A DNA stretch of 64,000 bases from JAJEEA01 sp965116765 (GCA_965116765.1 OZ220718.1:1054001-1118000); one strand, 5' to 3'. Shown: positions 9,212-18,263, numbered from the stretch's first letter. Notes: a model not told the origin generated them from the sequence alone. Made by a program: numbers and translations.

Positions 9212-10342
9212 ATGGGAATCGCGACCGGCGCCCGCGTGGCGCTGGTGCACGACTGGCTCACCGGCATGCGCGGCGGCGAACGCGTGCTCGAGATCATCTG
9301 CGGGCTCTTCCCGGACGCCGCGCGGTTCGCGCTCCTGCATGTCCGCGGCTCGGTCTCCCCGGCCATCGAGGCGCGACCCATCCGGACCTCGTTCGTCCAG
9401 CGCCTGCCGGGCTCGCACCGGTACTACCGGCCGCTGCTGCCGCTCTTCCCGGCCGCCGTCGAGCAGCTCGATCTCGACGAGTTCGACCTCGTCATCAGCA
9501 CCAGCCACTGCGTCGCCAAGGCGGTCGTCGCGCCGGGGCGCGCCCGTCACCTCTGCTACTGCTTCACGCCGATGCGCTACGTCTGGGACCAGTTTCCCGC
9601 CTACTTCGGGCCGGAACGGGTGGGCGCGGGGGCCAGCCGGTGGCTTCGGCGGGGGCTCGCCGCGATCGCCCGCTGGGATGCCTCCACGGCCCACCGGGTG
9701 GACCGCTATGTAGCTATTTCGCAATATGTTGCGGGGAGGATCGGTCGATACTATAATCGGGAGGCGAGTATCGTGTATCCGCCCGTGGACACGTCGTTCT
9801 TCCAACCGGGTCCCGCCCCGCCGCGGCATGGCTGCCTGATCGTGTCGGCTCTCGTGCCCTACAAGCGGGTCGACCTGGCGATACGCGCGTGCGCCAAGGC
9901 CGGGGTGCCCCTGCGCATCGTCGGCGACGGCCCCGACCTCGCGCGCCTGCGGAAGATCGCCGGCCCGGAGACGGAGTTCCTCGGCGCGGTGAGCGACGAG
10001 GAGGTCCGGCAGGCGTATCGAAGCGCGGCCGCGATGCTGCTGCCGGGTCCCGAGGACTTCGGCATCGCCCCCGTCGAGGCCCAGGCGTGCGGATGCCCGG
10101 TCGTCGCCCTCGCCGAGGGCGGGGCCTCGGAGACCGTGGTGGACGGCGAGACCGGACTCCTGGTGCGGGAATCCACGCCGGACGCCTTCGCCGAGGCCAT
10201 CGACACGATTCACGTCCGGCCCATCGACGGCGCCGCCGCCCGCCGACAGGCCCTGCGCTTCTCTCGAGAACGGTTCCGGGCGGGGCTCGCCGCGGAGGTC
10301 GCCCGCCTGATGGACGCATCGCCGTCGGAGCTGCATCCATGA
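9212..10342 (+). CDS. Glycosyltransferase family 4 (GT-B fold)
   Basis: Retaining GT-B glycosyltransferase expected to add a sugar to a lipid-linked exopolysaccharide or O-antigen chain in the cytoplasm. The 376-residue protein has the N-terminal acceptor domain (LVHDWLTGMRGGER at 11-24) and the C-terminal donor domain (SALVPYKRVDLAI at 212-224) with the E281-x7-E289 motif in EDFGIAPVEA. It resembles WbaZ/mannosyltransferase-type enzymes, but the sugar cannot be assigned. Its stop overlaps the next ATG by 4 bp, coupling it to the initiating phosphoglycosyltransferase. Confidence 0.88.
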   Translation: MGIATGARVALVHDWLTGMRGGERVLEIICGLFPDAARFALLHVRGSVSPAIEARPIRTSFVQRLPGSHRYYRPLLPLFPAAVEQLDLDEFDLVISTSHCVAKAVVAPGRARHLCYCFTPMRYVWDQFPAYFGPERVGAGASRWLRRGLAAIARWDASTAHRVDRYVAISQYVAGRIGRYYNREASIVYPPVDTSFFQPGPAPPRHGCLIVSALVPYKRVDLAIRACAKAGVPLRIVGDGPDLARLRKIAGPETEFLGAVSDEEVRQAYRSAAAMLLPGPEDFGIAPVEAQACGCPVVALAEGGASETVVDGETGLLVRESTPDAFAEAIDTIHVRPIDGAAARRQALRFSRERFRAGLAAEVARLMDASPSELHP

Positions 10343-11772
10343 CCCAACGCGCCCGCGTGCGCATGCTCATCCAGTCGGTGATCGACGGCGGCATCGGCGT
10401 GACGATGTTCCTCGCCGCGTACTGGCTCCGGTTCGAGACCGGGCTGATTCCGGCGCCCAAGGGTCAGCCTCCGATCGAGTCGTACCTGCAGCTCGCCCCC
10501 TTCGTCGGTCTGCTGCTGCCGTTCGGCCTCTGGCTGCAGGGCGCCTACCGCCACGAGCGCATCCGATCGCGCGTCGACGACTTCTTCGCGGTGCTCATCG
10601 GGGGCCTGATAGCGGTCGTGCTCGGTCTCGCGGGCACCCTGGTGTTCCAGGCGTACTTCATTCCCGCCGACTTGAAGGACCAGGGCGTCTACGAGGTGTC
10701 GCGCCTGGTCTGGGCGCTGTTCCTCGCCCTCTGCGTCCTCTGCGCGTATGCGGCCCGGGCCAGCGTGCGGTCCGCGCTCGAGCAGCAGTGGCGCGAGGGG
10801 GTGGGCCTCAAGCGCATTCTCGTCGCCGGCACCGGCGACGTCGCCCGGCACGTCGTCGACAAGGTGCTCCACCATCGCGGACTCGGCTACCGCATCGTCG
10901 GCTTCGTCGACGATCGCGCCAGCGACCGGCAGGGCTACCGGGGCCTGCCGCTCCTGGGGTCGCTGTCGGAGGTGGCCGACATCCTGCGGCGCGAGCGGAT
11001 CGACGAGCTCTACGTCGCCCTGTCGCTCGACGAGCACGCGAAGATGCTGGAGCTCATCGAGATCGCCAATCGGGAGTTCGTCGACGTCAAGGTGGTGCCC
11101 GACCTCATGCAGGTCATCGCCCTCCGCGCCCGCCTCGAGGCGCTCGACGGCGTTCCCATCATCAGCATCAACGACGTCCCCCTCCAGGGACTGAGCAGCC
11201 TGATGAAGCGCACGATCGACCTCGGCATCGCGAGCGGCTCGCTCGTCCTGCTGAGCCTGCCCCTCGCGGTCATCGCGGCCCTCGTGAAGGCGACCTCGCC
11301 GGGTCCGGTGTTCTACCGCCAGGAGCGCATGGGACTCGACGGACGCCGGTTCCGCGTCTACAAGTTCCGATCGATGTTCGAGGACGCCGAGCGCGAGACC
11401 GGACCGGTGTGGGCACGCCAGGACGACCCCCGCCGCACCCCCGTGGGCCGCGTGCTGCGCACGCTCAGCCTCGACGAGCTCCCCCAGCTCTGGAACGTGG
11501 TCCGCGGCGACATGTCGCTGGTGGGGCCGAGGCCGGAGCGGCCGTTCTTCGTCGAGCAGTTCAAGCAGCGCGTCCCGCAGTACATGCTGCGCCACAAGGT
11601 CCGGTCCGGGCTGACGGGATGGGCCCAGGTCAACGGCCTGCGGGGGAACACGTCGATCGAGAAGCGCATCGAGTACGACCTCTACTACATCGAGAACTGG
11701 TCGGTGGCCCTCGATTTCAAGATCATGTGGATGACCGTCCTCCGCGTGTTCTTCCATCGCCACGCCTACTGA
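10339..11772 (+). CDS. Undecaprenyl-phosphate glycosyl-1-phosphate transferase (WbaP/polyprenyl type)
   Basis: Initiates exopolysaccharide assembly by moving a sugar-1-phosphate onto undecaprenyl phosphate. The 477-residue protein has four N-terminal membrane helices (about 15-32, 52-70, 83-107, 122-140), a CoA-binding-like Rossmann domain (RILVAGTGDVA, 159-169), a reentrant helix near 293-317 and the sugar-transferase domain with GPVFYRQERMG (322-332), KFRSM (342-346), DELPQLWNV (379-387) and LVGPRPE (394-400). Start ATG at 10339 overlaps the preceding stop. No flippase, polymerase or export genes are nearby, so the rest of the pathway must be elsewhere. Confidence 0.93.
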   Translation: MTQRARVRMLIQSVIDGGIGVTMFLAAYWLRFETGLIPAPKGQPPIESYLQLAPFVGLLLPFGLWLQGAYRHERIRSRVDDFFAVLIGGLIAVVLGLAGTLVFQAYFIPADLKDQGVYEVSRLVWALFLALCVLCAYAARASVRSALEQQWREGVGLKRILVAGTGDVARHVVDKVLHHRGLGYRIVGFVDDRASDRQGYRGLPLLGSLSEVADILRRERIDELYVALSLDEHAKMLELIEIANREFVDVKVVPDLMQVIALRARLEALDGVPIISINDVPLQGLSSLMKRTIDLGIASGSLVLLSLPLAVIAALVKATSPGPVFYRQERMGLDGRRFRVYKFRSMFEDAERETGPVWARQDDPRRTPVGRVLRTLSLDELPQLWNVVRGDMSLVGPRPERPFFVEQFKQRVPQYMLRHKVRSGLTGWAQVNGLRGNTSIEKRIEYDLYYIENWSVALDFKIMWMTVLRVFFHRHAY

Positions 11773-11806
11773 GCCGCACCGCGCACCGGGCCCGCGCGGC
11801 CGGCGC

Positions 11807-11824
11807 CTCCCGGCATGGCGGGAG
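11807..11824 (+). other. Intergenic hairpin between two polysaccharide genes
   Basis: CTCCCG and CGGGAG arms around a GCATGG loop in the 82-bp gap between the phosphoglycosyltransferase and the UDP-xylose synthase genes. There is no T-run, so it is more likely an attenuating or mRNA-stabilising hairpin than a classic terminator. Confidence 0.3.
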
Positions 11825-11854
11825 CCGGGCCCCGCCAACGCCTCGGAGACCGAC

Positions 11855-12808
11855 ATGGGTCAACGCGTCGTCATCACCGGGGCCGCCGGCTTCATCGGCT
11901 CGCACCTCGCCGAGGCCCTGCTCGACCGGGGCGACAGCGTCGTCGGCATCGACAACCTGTCGACGGGCGACGCCACGAACGTCTCCCACCTCGACGGCCG
12001 GGACTTCCGGTTCGTCCGGCACGACGTCTCCAACTACATCGACCTCGACGGCCCCGTGGACGCGGTGCTCCACTGGGCGAGTCCCGCGAGCCCCGTCGAC
12101 TATCTCGAGCGGCCCATCCCGACCCTGAAGGTGGGGGCCCTGGGCACCCACAACGCCCTCGGCCTCGCCAAGGCCAAGCAGGCGACGTTCGTCCTCGCGT
12201 CGACCTCGGAGGTCTACGGCGACCCCCTCGAGCATCCGCAGACCGAGAGCTACTGGGGGAACGTGAACCCCATCGGTCCGCGGGGCGTCTACGACGAGGC
12301 CAAGCGCTTCGCCGAGGCCATGACCACGGCCTACCACCGCTATCACGGCCTCGACACCAAGATCGTCCGCATCTTCAACACCTACGGTCCCCGGATGCGG
12401 GTGCGCGACGGCCGCGCCGTGCCCAACTTCATCGCCCAGGCGCTTCGCGGCGAGGACCTGACCGTCTACGGCGACGGCACCCAGACCCGCAGCTTCTGCT
12501 ACGTCAACGACCTGGTCGACGGCATCCTCAGGCTGATGCGGTCGGACACGAACGACCCCGTCAACCTCGGGAACCCGGACGAGATGACGGTGGCGGGCAT
12601 CGCGGAGCAGATCATCAGGCTGACCGGATCGAGCAGCCGCATCGTGCATGAGCCGCTGCCGGTCGACGACCCGAAGGTCCGGCAGCCGGACATCGGCCGG
12701 GCGCGCGCGGTGCTCGACTGGGAGCCCCGCGTGCCCCTGGCGGAGGGGCTGACCGAGACCATCGCATGGTTCCGGACCGCGCTCGGCGGGACCCGGCGCG
12801 ACGGGTGA
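11855..12808 (+). CDS. UDP-glucuronate decarboxylase (UDP-xylose synthase-like)
   Basis: Extended short-chain dehydrogenase that should oxidise and decarboxylate UDP-glucuronate to UDP-xylose. The 317-residue protein has the NAD motif GAAGFIGSH (8-16), the HWASPASP segment typical of this subfamily (73-80), STSEVYGDP and the Y146-x3-K150 pair in YDEAK, followed by RIFNTYGPRM and RSFCYVNDLV. These match UXS better than dTDP-glucose dehydratase. Ugd, encoded on the opposite side of the block, makes its substrate. It lies 82 bp after the phosphoglycosyltransferase gene. Confidence 0.88.
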   Translation: MGQRVVITGAAGFIGSHLAEALLDRGDSVVGIDNLSTGDATNVSHLDGRDFRFVRHDVSNYIDLDGPVDAVLHWASPASPVDYLERPIPTLKVGALGTHNALGLAKAKQATFVLASTSEVYGDPLEHPQTESYWGNVNPIGPRGVYDEAKRFAEAMTTAYHRYHGLDTKIVRIFNTYGPRMRVRDGRAVPNFIAQALRGEDLTVYGDGTQTRSFCYVNDLVDGILRLMRSDTNDPVNLGNPDEMTVAGIAEQIIRLTGSSSRIVHEPLPVDDPKVRQPDIGRARAVLDWEPRVPLAEGLTETIAWFRTALGGTRRDG

Positions 12809-12844
12809 CGACCCCGGCGCCGCGCCGACGCTCGCCGCCCCCCT

Positions 12845-13396
12845 TCACTCGCTCAGCACGCGCGCGGCGTGGACGATGTAGTGGAGCCCCGAGACGAGGG
12901 TGATGACCAGCGCGGCCCAGATGGCGGCGTCGACCACCAGAGAGCCGCGCCCGATCCAGTTGTAGAGAAGCACGAGGGCAATCGTGAGGATGTAGACCAG
13001 GGTCGCGAGCTTCCCCAGCATCGACGGCGGGAACGTGCGCCGCCCGACGGCGAGATTCACGACCGCGACGGTGACCACGATGATGACGTCGCGGCTGATG
13101 ACGAGCACCGTCAGCCACACCGGGAAGTGGTTCGGCAGATCGAGCCCGGGCAGGGTGAGCACGACGAACGTCGAGATGAGCAGCAGCTTGTCGGCCATGG
13201 GGTCGAGCAGCGCCCCCAGCTTCGTCGGCTGACTCCACCAGCGCGCCAGCACCCCGTCGAGGGCGTCGGTCACCCCCGCCACGATGAACACCACCAACGC
13301 CCACCCGTTCATTCCGTACACCACCAGAATGACCAGGGCCGGAATGAGCAGCATTCGAAGCAGGGTGAGTTGGTTCGCGACCGTCAACGCCGACAT
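12845..13396 (-). CDS. pgsA: CDP-diacylglycerol-glycerol-3-phosphate 3-phosphatidyltransferase
   Basis: Commits CDP-diacylglycerol to phosphatidylglycerol synthesis in the inner membrane. The 183-residue protein shows the full CDP-alcohol phosphotransferase motif at residues 47-69: D47 G48, A51 R52, G61, D65 and D69. About five hydrophobic helices follow the family pattern, and the N-terminus LTVANQLTLLRMLLIP is characteristic of PgsA. It starts 33 bp after the TPR/SLH lipoprotein gene and converges on the UDP-xylose synthase gene. Confidence 0.92.
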   Translation of the reverse strand: MSALTVANQLTLLRMLLIPALVILVVYGMNGWALVVFIVAGVTDALDGVLARWWSQPTKLGALLDPMADKLLLISTFVVLTLPGLDLPNHFPVWLTVLVISRDVIIVVTVAVVNLAVGRRTFPPSMLGKLATLVYILTIALVLLYNWIGRGSLVVDAAIWAALVITLVSGLHYIVHAARVLSE

Positions 13397-13429
13397 GGCA
13401 CGTCATCCAAGGGGGTACGGCGCAGGCTC

Positions 13430-14764
13430 CTAGCGAGCCGTTCCCGTCGCGCGGCCGAGGCGGGACAACACCGCCGTCGCCTCGCCGCCGGTGACCGGCA
13501 GGCCCGGCCGAAACGCGTTCCCGGGAAGCGGAGGCAGCAACCCGGCCGCGACCACCTCCGCCGCGGCCGGATAGTCGAGGTGTCCGGGATCCAGATCGGA
13601 GAACCGCGGCAGCGCCGCCGACGCCGGCTCGACCCCGGCCCCGCGCAGCATGCGGACCAGAATGCGCGCGAGCTCCCCGCGGCTCACGACCTGCGCCGGC
13701 AGGAACCGGTAGTTGACGTCGGCCGGCATGATGCCGGCCTGCGCGACGTCGATCATCCAGCCGTAGGCCCAGTGGTCGCGGGCGTCGGTGATGATGGCGG
13801 CGCCGTCGCCGGCGAGACCGGCCAGCAGGAGCTCGAACTGCACGCCCAGCAGGGCCGCGAGCTGCCCGCGGGTAATCGCGTCGGCCGTCTCGATGGCGGC
13901 GTACTCGCGGGGCAGAACGGCCGCCCGGCGGCGAGCGTCCAGATCCGCGAGCCGGCGCTCGACCTCGGCTCCCGGCGCGATGGCGTCGGCCCGGAGCAGC
14001 GCCTGCTCGGCGCGGTCCAGGTCGCCGGTGGCGAGATAGAGATCGGCCATCAGCAGCCAGGCGTCGAGGGCATCCGGATCGAGGGCGACGGCGCGGTCGA
14101 GCCGGGCCAGGGCCGACCCGGCGCCGTCGACCCGGCGCTCGACCTCGGCCAGCTCGAGGTGGAGGAACGCCGACTCGGGAGACGCCGCGATGAGCCGCTC
14201 GTAGGCCGCCTTGGCCTCGACGTCGCGTCCCGCCGCGGCGGCTTCCCGGGCCGCCGTGACCTGCCGGGTGAGCGCCGTGGCCTCGAGTCCGGCGATGCGC
14301 TGGCGCACGCCGGCCAGGCCGGGGTCGGCCGCGAGGGCCGCGTCGAAGTCGTCGATGGCCTCGGCGAGCCGATCTTCGAGCAGGAGCGCCTCGGCCCGCC
14401 CGAGGCGCGCCGGGACGTAGTCCGAGACCCGGGCCAGGGCCCCGCCGAACCTGACGATCGCGCCGGCCGTATCGCCCCGGGCCAGCGCGACGAAGCCGAG
14501 ACCGGTCTCCGAGGGGTGGAACGACGGGACGACTCGGAGGACGGCGGCAAACCGCTGCTCCGCTGCTTCGAGCTGTCCCGCCTGCAGGAATGTCCAGGCG
14601 TCGCGGTGCTCGGCAGCCTCCGGGGTCCCCTCCAGCGCGGCCGGGACGACCGGAAGCGGGTAGTCGGGGTACGCCGGCGCCGTGACCACCGGCACCCGGG
14701 CGGCGCAGCCCGAGACCAGTGTGCCCAACGCGGCGACGACGACAGCGGCCCGCGCGTGCCTCAT
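13430..14764 (-). CDS. TPR lipoprotein with C-terminal S-layer-homology region
   Basis: A 444-residue predicted lipoprotein: signal MRHARAAVVVAALG with lipobox LVSGC, lipidated at Cys20. Residues about 50-290 are tetratricopeptide-like repeats (AERRFAAVLRVVPS-type helices; VALDPDALDAWLLMADLYLATG). Residues about 300-444 contain SLH-like segments (ITDARDHWAYGWMIDVAQAG, then FSDLDPGHLDYPAAAEVV), which in other proteins bind cell-wall polymers or the outer envelope. The ATG at 14764 is chosen because the signal peptide begins there. It is probably an envelope scaffold protein; no enzymatic motif is visible. Confidence 0.8.
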   Translation of the reverse strand: MRHARAAVVVAALGTLVSGCAARVPVVTAPAYPDYPLPVVPAALEGTPEAAEHRDAWTFLQAGQLEAAEQRFAAVLRVVPSFHPSETGLGFVALARGDTAGAIVRFGGALARVSDYVPARLGRAEALLLEDRLAEAIDDFDAALAADPGLAGVRQRIAGLEATALTRQVTAAREAAAAGRDVEAKAAYERLIAASPESAFLHLELAEVERRVDGAGSALARLDRAVALDPDALDAWLLMADLYLATGDLDRAEQALLRADAIAPGAEVERRLADLDARRRAAVLPREYAAIETADAITRGQLAALLGVQFELLLAGLAGDGAAIITDARDHWAYGWMIDVAQAGIMPADVNYRFLPAQVVSRGELARILVRMLRGAGVEPASAALPRFSDLDPGHLDYPAAAEVVAAGLLPPLPGNAFRPGLPVTGGEATAVLSRLGRATGTAR

Positions 14765-14960
14765 CGCCCAGCGCTTCGCCGCGAAGCCCCCGGCGCCGCC
14801 GGACCGGCCGGCGTCGATCGACGTTCGTGCCGCACGCGCCGCCGCCGCGCCGCCCGATCCCGTGATGGATGGTCGCGTGCCGACCGGTCGATCGACGCGC
14901 GGCGACCCGACCCGCGCGCCCCCCCTCGGCACGGGGTGTCAAGAGTGGAAGAGCGGGTCA

Positions 14961-15641
14961 TCACGCCAGCGATTGTAGCACGCGCTCCCACGCGACCGAC
15001 CCCTCGCGGACCAGGCGCACGTCGCGTCCGCGCACGTCCACGATGGTCGACGGCGGTCCCGTCAGCGCGGCCGGCCCATCCACGACGAGCGGCACCGCGG
15101 CGCCCAGTCCGGCGACCACCTCGGCCGCCGTCGCGGCGGGGCGGCGGCCGGCCCGGTTCGCGCTGGTCGCCGTGATCGGTCCGCCGCACAGGGCCGCGAG
15201 CCGGCGGGCGGCGGGGGCCGCGGGCACCCGTACCGCCACCGAGCCGTCCGCCGCGCACACGCCGGCCGCGAACGCGGCCGCCGGCTCGAAGACGAGGGTC
15301 AGCGGGCCGGGCCAGAACCGGGCCGCCAGGCGACGGCCCAGCCCCGGCAGGACGCCCACCGCCGATTCGACCTGCGCCCGGGTGGCAGCGATGAGGGGAA
15401 TGCCGGCGTGCGCCGATCTCGTCTTCAGCCGGCACAACGCGTCGACGGCGGCACCCTGCGTCGGGTCGACGCCGAGCCCGTACAGCGTGTCGGTGGGATA
15501 GGCCACGATGCCGCCGGCCGTCAGCGCGTCGGCGGCGGGCCGAAGGGCCTCGTCGGGCGCGGCATCGTCGAGGCGCAGGACCCGGGGGCTCACCGCGCGG
15601 CCTCCCGGCGACGCCGGTCCGTTGCCGGCGCCGACCCGCAT
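14961..15641 (-). CDS. L-threonylcarbamoyladenylate synthase (Sua5/YrdC/YwlC family)
   Basis: Makes threonylcarbamoyl-AMP for the universal t6A37 modification of tRNAs. The 226-residue product has GGIVAYPTDTLYGLGVD, RLKTRSAHAGIPL and ITATSANRAGRRP, the ATP and threonine-binding signatures of the YrdC fold. It lacks the C-terminal Sua5 domain, so it is the short form. The start is uncertain: ATG at 15641 or a GTG at 15593 (VSPRVLRLDD), which would remove 16 residues that look unconserved. Confidence 0.9.
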   Translation of the reverse strand: MRVGAGNGPASPGGRAVSPRVLRLDDAAPDEALRPAADALTAGGIVAYPTDTLYGLGVDPTQGAAVDALCRLKTRSAHAGIPLIAATRAQVESAVGVLPGLGRRLAARFWPGPLTLVFEPAAAFAAGVCAADGSVAVRVPAAPAARRLAALCGGPITATSANRAGRRPAATAAEVVAGLGAAVPLVVDGPAALTGPPSTIVDVRGRDVRLVREGSVAWERVLQSLA

Positions 15642-15651
15642 GGCGCATAAT
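15622..15651 (+). promoter_or_regulatory. Possible promoter of a small basic ORF
   Basis: TTGCCG (15622-15627) and CATAAT (15646-15651) are 18 bp apart and lie 20 bp before the GTG of the 48-codon frame at 15672. The region overlaps the 5' end of the divergent Sua5-type gene. The -35 match is only partial. Confidence 0.35.
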
Positions 15652-15671
15652 CGATTGGATAGAGGGTCATC

Positions 15672-15818
15672 GTGCCGGCCAAGCCTTCCCGTCCTCCCAA
15701 GCGCGCGTCCCGACCTCGCGTCCCCCTGCCGCGGCAGCGTGGCGGCCCCCACCCGGACAAGACCAGGCGGCCCTTCCGCGACCGCAAGCACAAGGGGCGT
15801 CCGGAGTCGACCGACTGA
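15672..15818 (+). CDS. Small very basic protein, unrecognised
   Basis: A 48-codon frame starting with GTG encodes VPAKPSRPPKRASRPRV, then a Pro/Arg/Lys-rich tail ending KGRPESTD. It fills the gap between the divergent Sua5-type gene and the convergent glpX and sits just downstream of a plausible promoter. The composition suggests a nucleic-acid-binding peptide, but GC-rich DNA often yields such frames by chance. No family is recognised. Confidence 0.4.
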   Translation: MPAKPSRPPKRASRPRVPLPRQRGGPHPDKTRRPFRDRKHKGRPESTD

Positions 15819-15878
15819 GTCTCACGCCGGCCAAGCCTCCGCCCGGCGGCGACCGCGCAGCGTCGGGTCCCCGTCCAT

Positions 15879-16898
15879 TCAGAAGTGCACCACCATGTCG
15901 GAGTCGCCGGTCAGATGGATGGTGTCCACGAACTGGATGCGCTGAGGGCTGGTCTGCATGACGAGGGAGTTGGTCCGCGCGCCGTCGCCGAAGAAGCGGA
16001 CCCCTTTCATGAGGGTGCCGTCGGTGACCCCGGTGGCCGCGAAGATGATGCGGCGGCCGCACGCCAGGTCGGCGGCCCGGTAGACGCGGTCCATGTCGGC
16101 GATCCCCATCGAGCGGCAGCGCTCTTCCTTCTCCGGCGTGTCGACCACCAGCCGGGCGAGAATCTCGCCGTTGAGGCAGCGCATCGCGGCCGCGACCAGC
16201 ACGCCCTCGGGAGCTCCGCCCGTCCCCATGACCGCGTGGACGCCGCTGCCCCGGACCGCGGCCGAGATGCCCGCCGACAGATCGCCGTCGCCGATCAGGC
16301 GGATGCGGGCGCCGGCCTCGCGGATGTCCGCGATGAGCTGCCGGTGGCGCGGCCGGTCCAGGACGATCACGACGAGGTCCTCCACCTTGCGGTCCAGGCA
16401 CCGCGCGATGGCGCGCAGGTTGTCCCGCACCGGCGCATCCAGATAGACGGCGTGCTTGGAGCTCGGTCCCACGACGAGCTTCTCCATGTAGATGTCCGGC
16501 GCGTGGAGCAGTCCGCCGCGCTCGGACACCGCCAGCACCGCGATCGCGTTCGAGGCCCCGGTGGCGCACAGGTTGGTCCCCTCCAGGGGATCGACGGCGA
16601 TGTCGAGCTGCGGCAGGGCCGCCCCGTCCGCCTTCGCGGCCGCGGCATGCGCGGTCCCCACCAGCTCGCCGATGTAGAGCATCGGCGCCTCGTCCCGCTC
16701 GCCTTCGCCGATGACCACCCTGCCGTCGATGGGCACCCGGTCCAGGGTCGCGCGCATCGACTCGACCGCGACCTGGTCGGACCGGTGGCGATCTCCCTGG
16801 CCCATCGTGTGCGCGCAGGCCACGGCGGCCCGCTCGACGACCTCGAGCAATGCGGCGGTGATGTCGGTGCCCGCGCCGGCCCGGCTGCTGTCACTCAT
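15879..16898 (-). CDS. glpX: Fructose-1,6-bisphosphatase class II
   Basis: Hydrolyses fructose 1,6-bisphosphate in gluconeogenesis; class II enzymes are metal-dependent. The 339-residue product has GEGERDEAPML (64-74), the metal-binding DPLEGT (103-108) and MGTGGAPEG, all typical of GlpX. The ATG at 16898 overlaps the stop of the upstream SAM hydrolase gene by 4 bp. Confidence 0.95.
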   Translation of the reverse strand: MSDSSRAGAGTDITAALLEVVERAAVACAHTMGQGDRHRSDQVAVESMRATLDRVPIDGRVVIGEGERDEAPMLYIGELVGTAHAAAAKADGAALPQLDIAVDPLEGTNLCATGASNAIAVLAVSERGGLLHAPDIYMEKLVVGPSSKHAVYLDAPVRDNLRAIARCLDRKVEDLVVIVLDRPRHRQLIADIREAGARIRLIGDGDLSAGISAAVRGSGVHAVMGTGGAPEGVLVAAAMRCLNGEILARLVVDTPEKEERCRSMGIADMDRVYRAADLACGRRIIFAATGVTDGTLMKGVRFFGDGARTNSLVMQTSPQRIQFVDTIHLTGDSDMVVHF

Positions 16899-17743
16899 GC
16901 GCTCGTGCTTCTCCTCATGCGGGGCGGGACGCCGGCCCGGGCCGGCCCCGCTCCCTGCGTGGTGATCCGGACGGTAGCGCCCACCTTCAGGTCGAGGCGC
17001 TCGCTCGCGCTGGCCGCGTTGGCGGCGAGCTCCAGGTGATCGGTGCTGCCGAACAGCGCGCACACCTCGCCGGGCCCGATGTCGGCGTAGGTCTCCACCA
17101 GCCGACCGACGGAGCACCCCCCGACCTCGATGTCGACGCCCCCGGCGGCGGCCAGCCGCTCGAAGCGCCCGCGGTCCACGTTGGTGACGGCGTTGCCGAA
17201 CCGGTCGATGCACACGACGCAGCCGGCGATCGACGTCTCCTGCACCTCGAGGGCCGGCAGATCCAGCCTGACGGGCTCGCGCAGGGGCCGACCGAGCGCG
17301 GACAGTCGAATGCCCCGCGCCAGCCAGGCGGCGGCGGGCGCGAAGCGGTCGCGTCCCTCGAACGTGCGGCTGATGGTCGGCCGCGCGTACCGGCGCTCGG
17401 TCAGCTCCACCACCTGCCGGGGCGGGGTCTGCTCGAAGACGTGGGTGAGAACGCCGTTGTCGGGAGCGACGAACCGATGGGCGCCGGCATCGGCCGCGAG
17501 CCCGCGCCGGGAGGAGCCGACGCCGGGGTCGACCACGACGAGGAATACGCTGCCGGCCGGGAAGTACGGACAGGCGGCGGCCAGCTCCAGCGACGCGGCC
17601 TGGATGTCGTGGGGCTCGATGTCGTGAGTCACGTCCACGAGGGTGGCGTCGGGGCAGATGCCCAGCATGACGCCCCGCATCGTGCCCGCGTAGTGATCGC
17701 GGGTACCGAAGTCGCTCAACAGCGCAACGACTGGACGAGCCAT
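16895..17743 (-). CDS. SAM hydroxide adenosyltransferase (DUF62 / S-adenosyl-L-methionine hydrolase)
   Basis: Family of enzymes that split S-adenosylmethionine with water to adenosine and methionine; relatives include the fluorinase and chlorinase. The 282-residue protein has DFGTRDHYAG (11-20), VVDPGVGS (70-77), APDNGVLT and DRFGNAVTN, the core motifs. There is no sign of the fluorinase-specific loop, so halogenation is not suggested. The physiological role of this family is poorly defined; translational coupling to glpX suggests a housekeeping role. Confidence 0.88.
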   Translation of the reverse strand: MARPVVALLSDFGTRDHYAGTMRGVMLGICPDATLVDVTHDIEPHDIQAASLELAAACPYFPAGSVFLVVVDPGVGSSRRGLAADAGAHRFVAPDNGVLTHVFEQTPPRQVVELTERRYARPTISRTFEGRDRFAPAAAWLARGIRLSALGRPLREPVRLDLPALEVQETSIAGCVVCIDRFGNAVTNVDRGRFERLAAAGGVDIEVGGCSVGRLVETYADIGPGEVCALFGSTDHLELAANAASASERLDLKVGATVRITTQGAGPARAGVPPRMRRSTSA

Positions 17744-17768
17744 CTGCCGGTCCCGCCGGACGCGCGCC

Positions 17769-18263
17769 TCATGCGCTCTTCGCTTTCGTGGCCGGCGTCG
17801 GGCGGCGGGCCTCGGACCCCGTCTTCGGCTCGCTCCGGCTCCGGTTACCGGGTTGCCCCTGCTGCATGTCGATGCCGCCGCGGAACTTCGCGCCCTCGGC
17901 GATGGCGACACGCGGGGCCTTGATGTCGCCTTCGACCGCCCCTTCGTGGCGAATCGCGACCTTCTCCGTCGCCTCGATGTTGCCGATGACCTCGCCGAGG
18001 ACGATGACCGCCTTCGCGAACACCTGCGCCCGGATGCGTCCGTGGACCCCGACGGTCAGGACATGCTGTTTCAGCGCGATCTTGCCCTCCACCTGCCCCT
18101 CGATGGTCAGGTCCTCGCTCCCGCGCAGCTCGCCCTTGACGACGATCGACTTGCCGATGATCACCTTCGGGTTCGCGCCGCCCGCCTCGTCAGCCGGCGC
18201 CGAGCCGATGGCGCCGACCACCGGAGGGGTCACCGGTTGAGCTGGCTCTTCCCGCTTCCACAT
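17769..18263 (-). CDS. Bactofilin (polymer-forming cytoskeletal protein)
   Basis: A 164-residue protein with the right-handed beta-helix bactofilin domain: VIIGKSIVVKGELRGSEDL, then regular six-residue turns (IEGQVEGKI, VGVHGRIRAQ, VLGEVIGNIEAT). N- and C-terminal tails are Pro/Lys-rich and disordered, as in other bactofilins. These proteins self-assemble without nucleotide and can localise cell-wall enzymes. The ATG at 18263 (MWKREEP) is preferred over one 51 bp upstream. It lies 25 bp before the SAM hydrolase gene. Confidence 0.88.
   Translation of the reverse strand: MWKREEPAQPVTPPVVGAIGSAPADEAGGANPKVIIGKSIVVKGELRGSEDLTIEGQVEGKIALKQHVLTVGVHGRIRAQVFAKAVIVLGEVIGNIEATEKVAIRHEGAVEGDIKAPRVAIAEGAKFRGGIDMQQGQPGNRSRSEPKTGSEARRPTPATKAKSA

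Noticed and set aside
16895..17743. Fluorinase or chlorinase in the SAM hydrolase gene
   Set aside because: Only the general DUF62 motifs are present; there is no halogenase-specific loop or biosynthetic neighbourhood.
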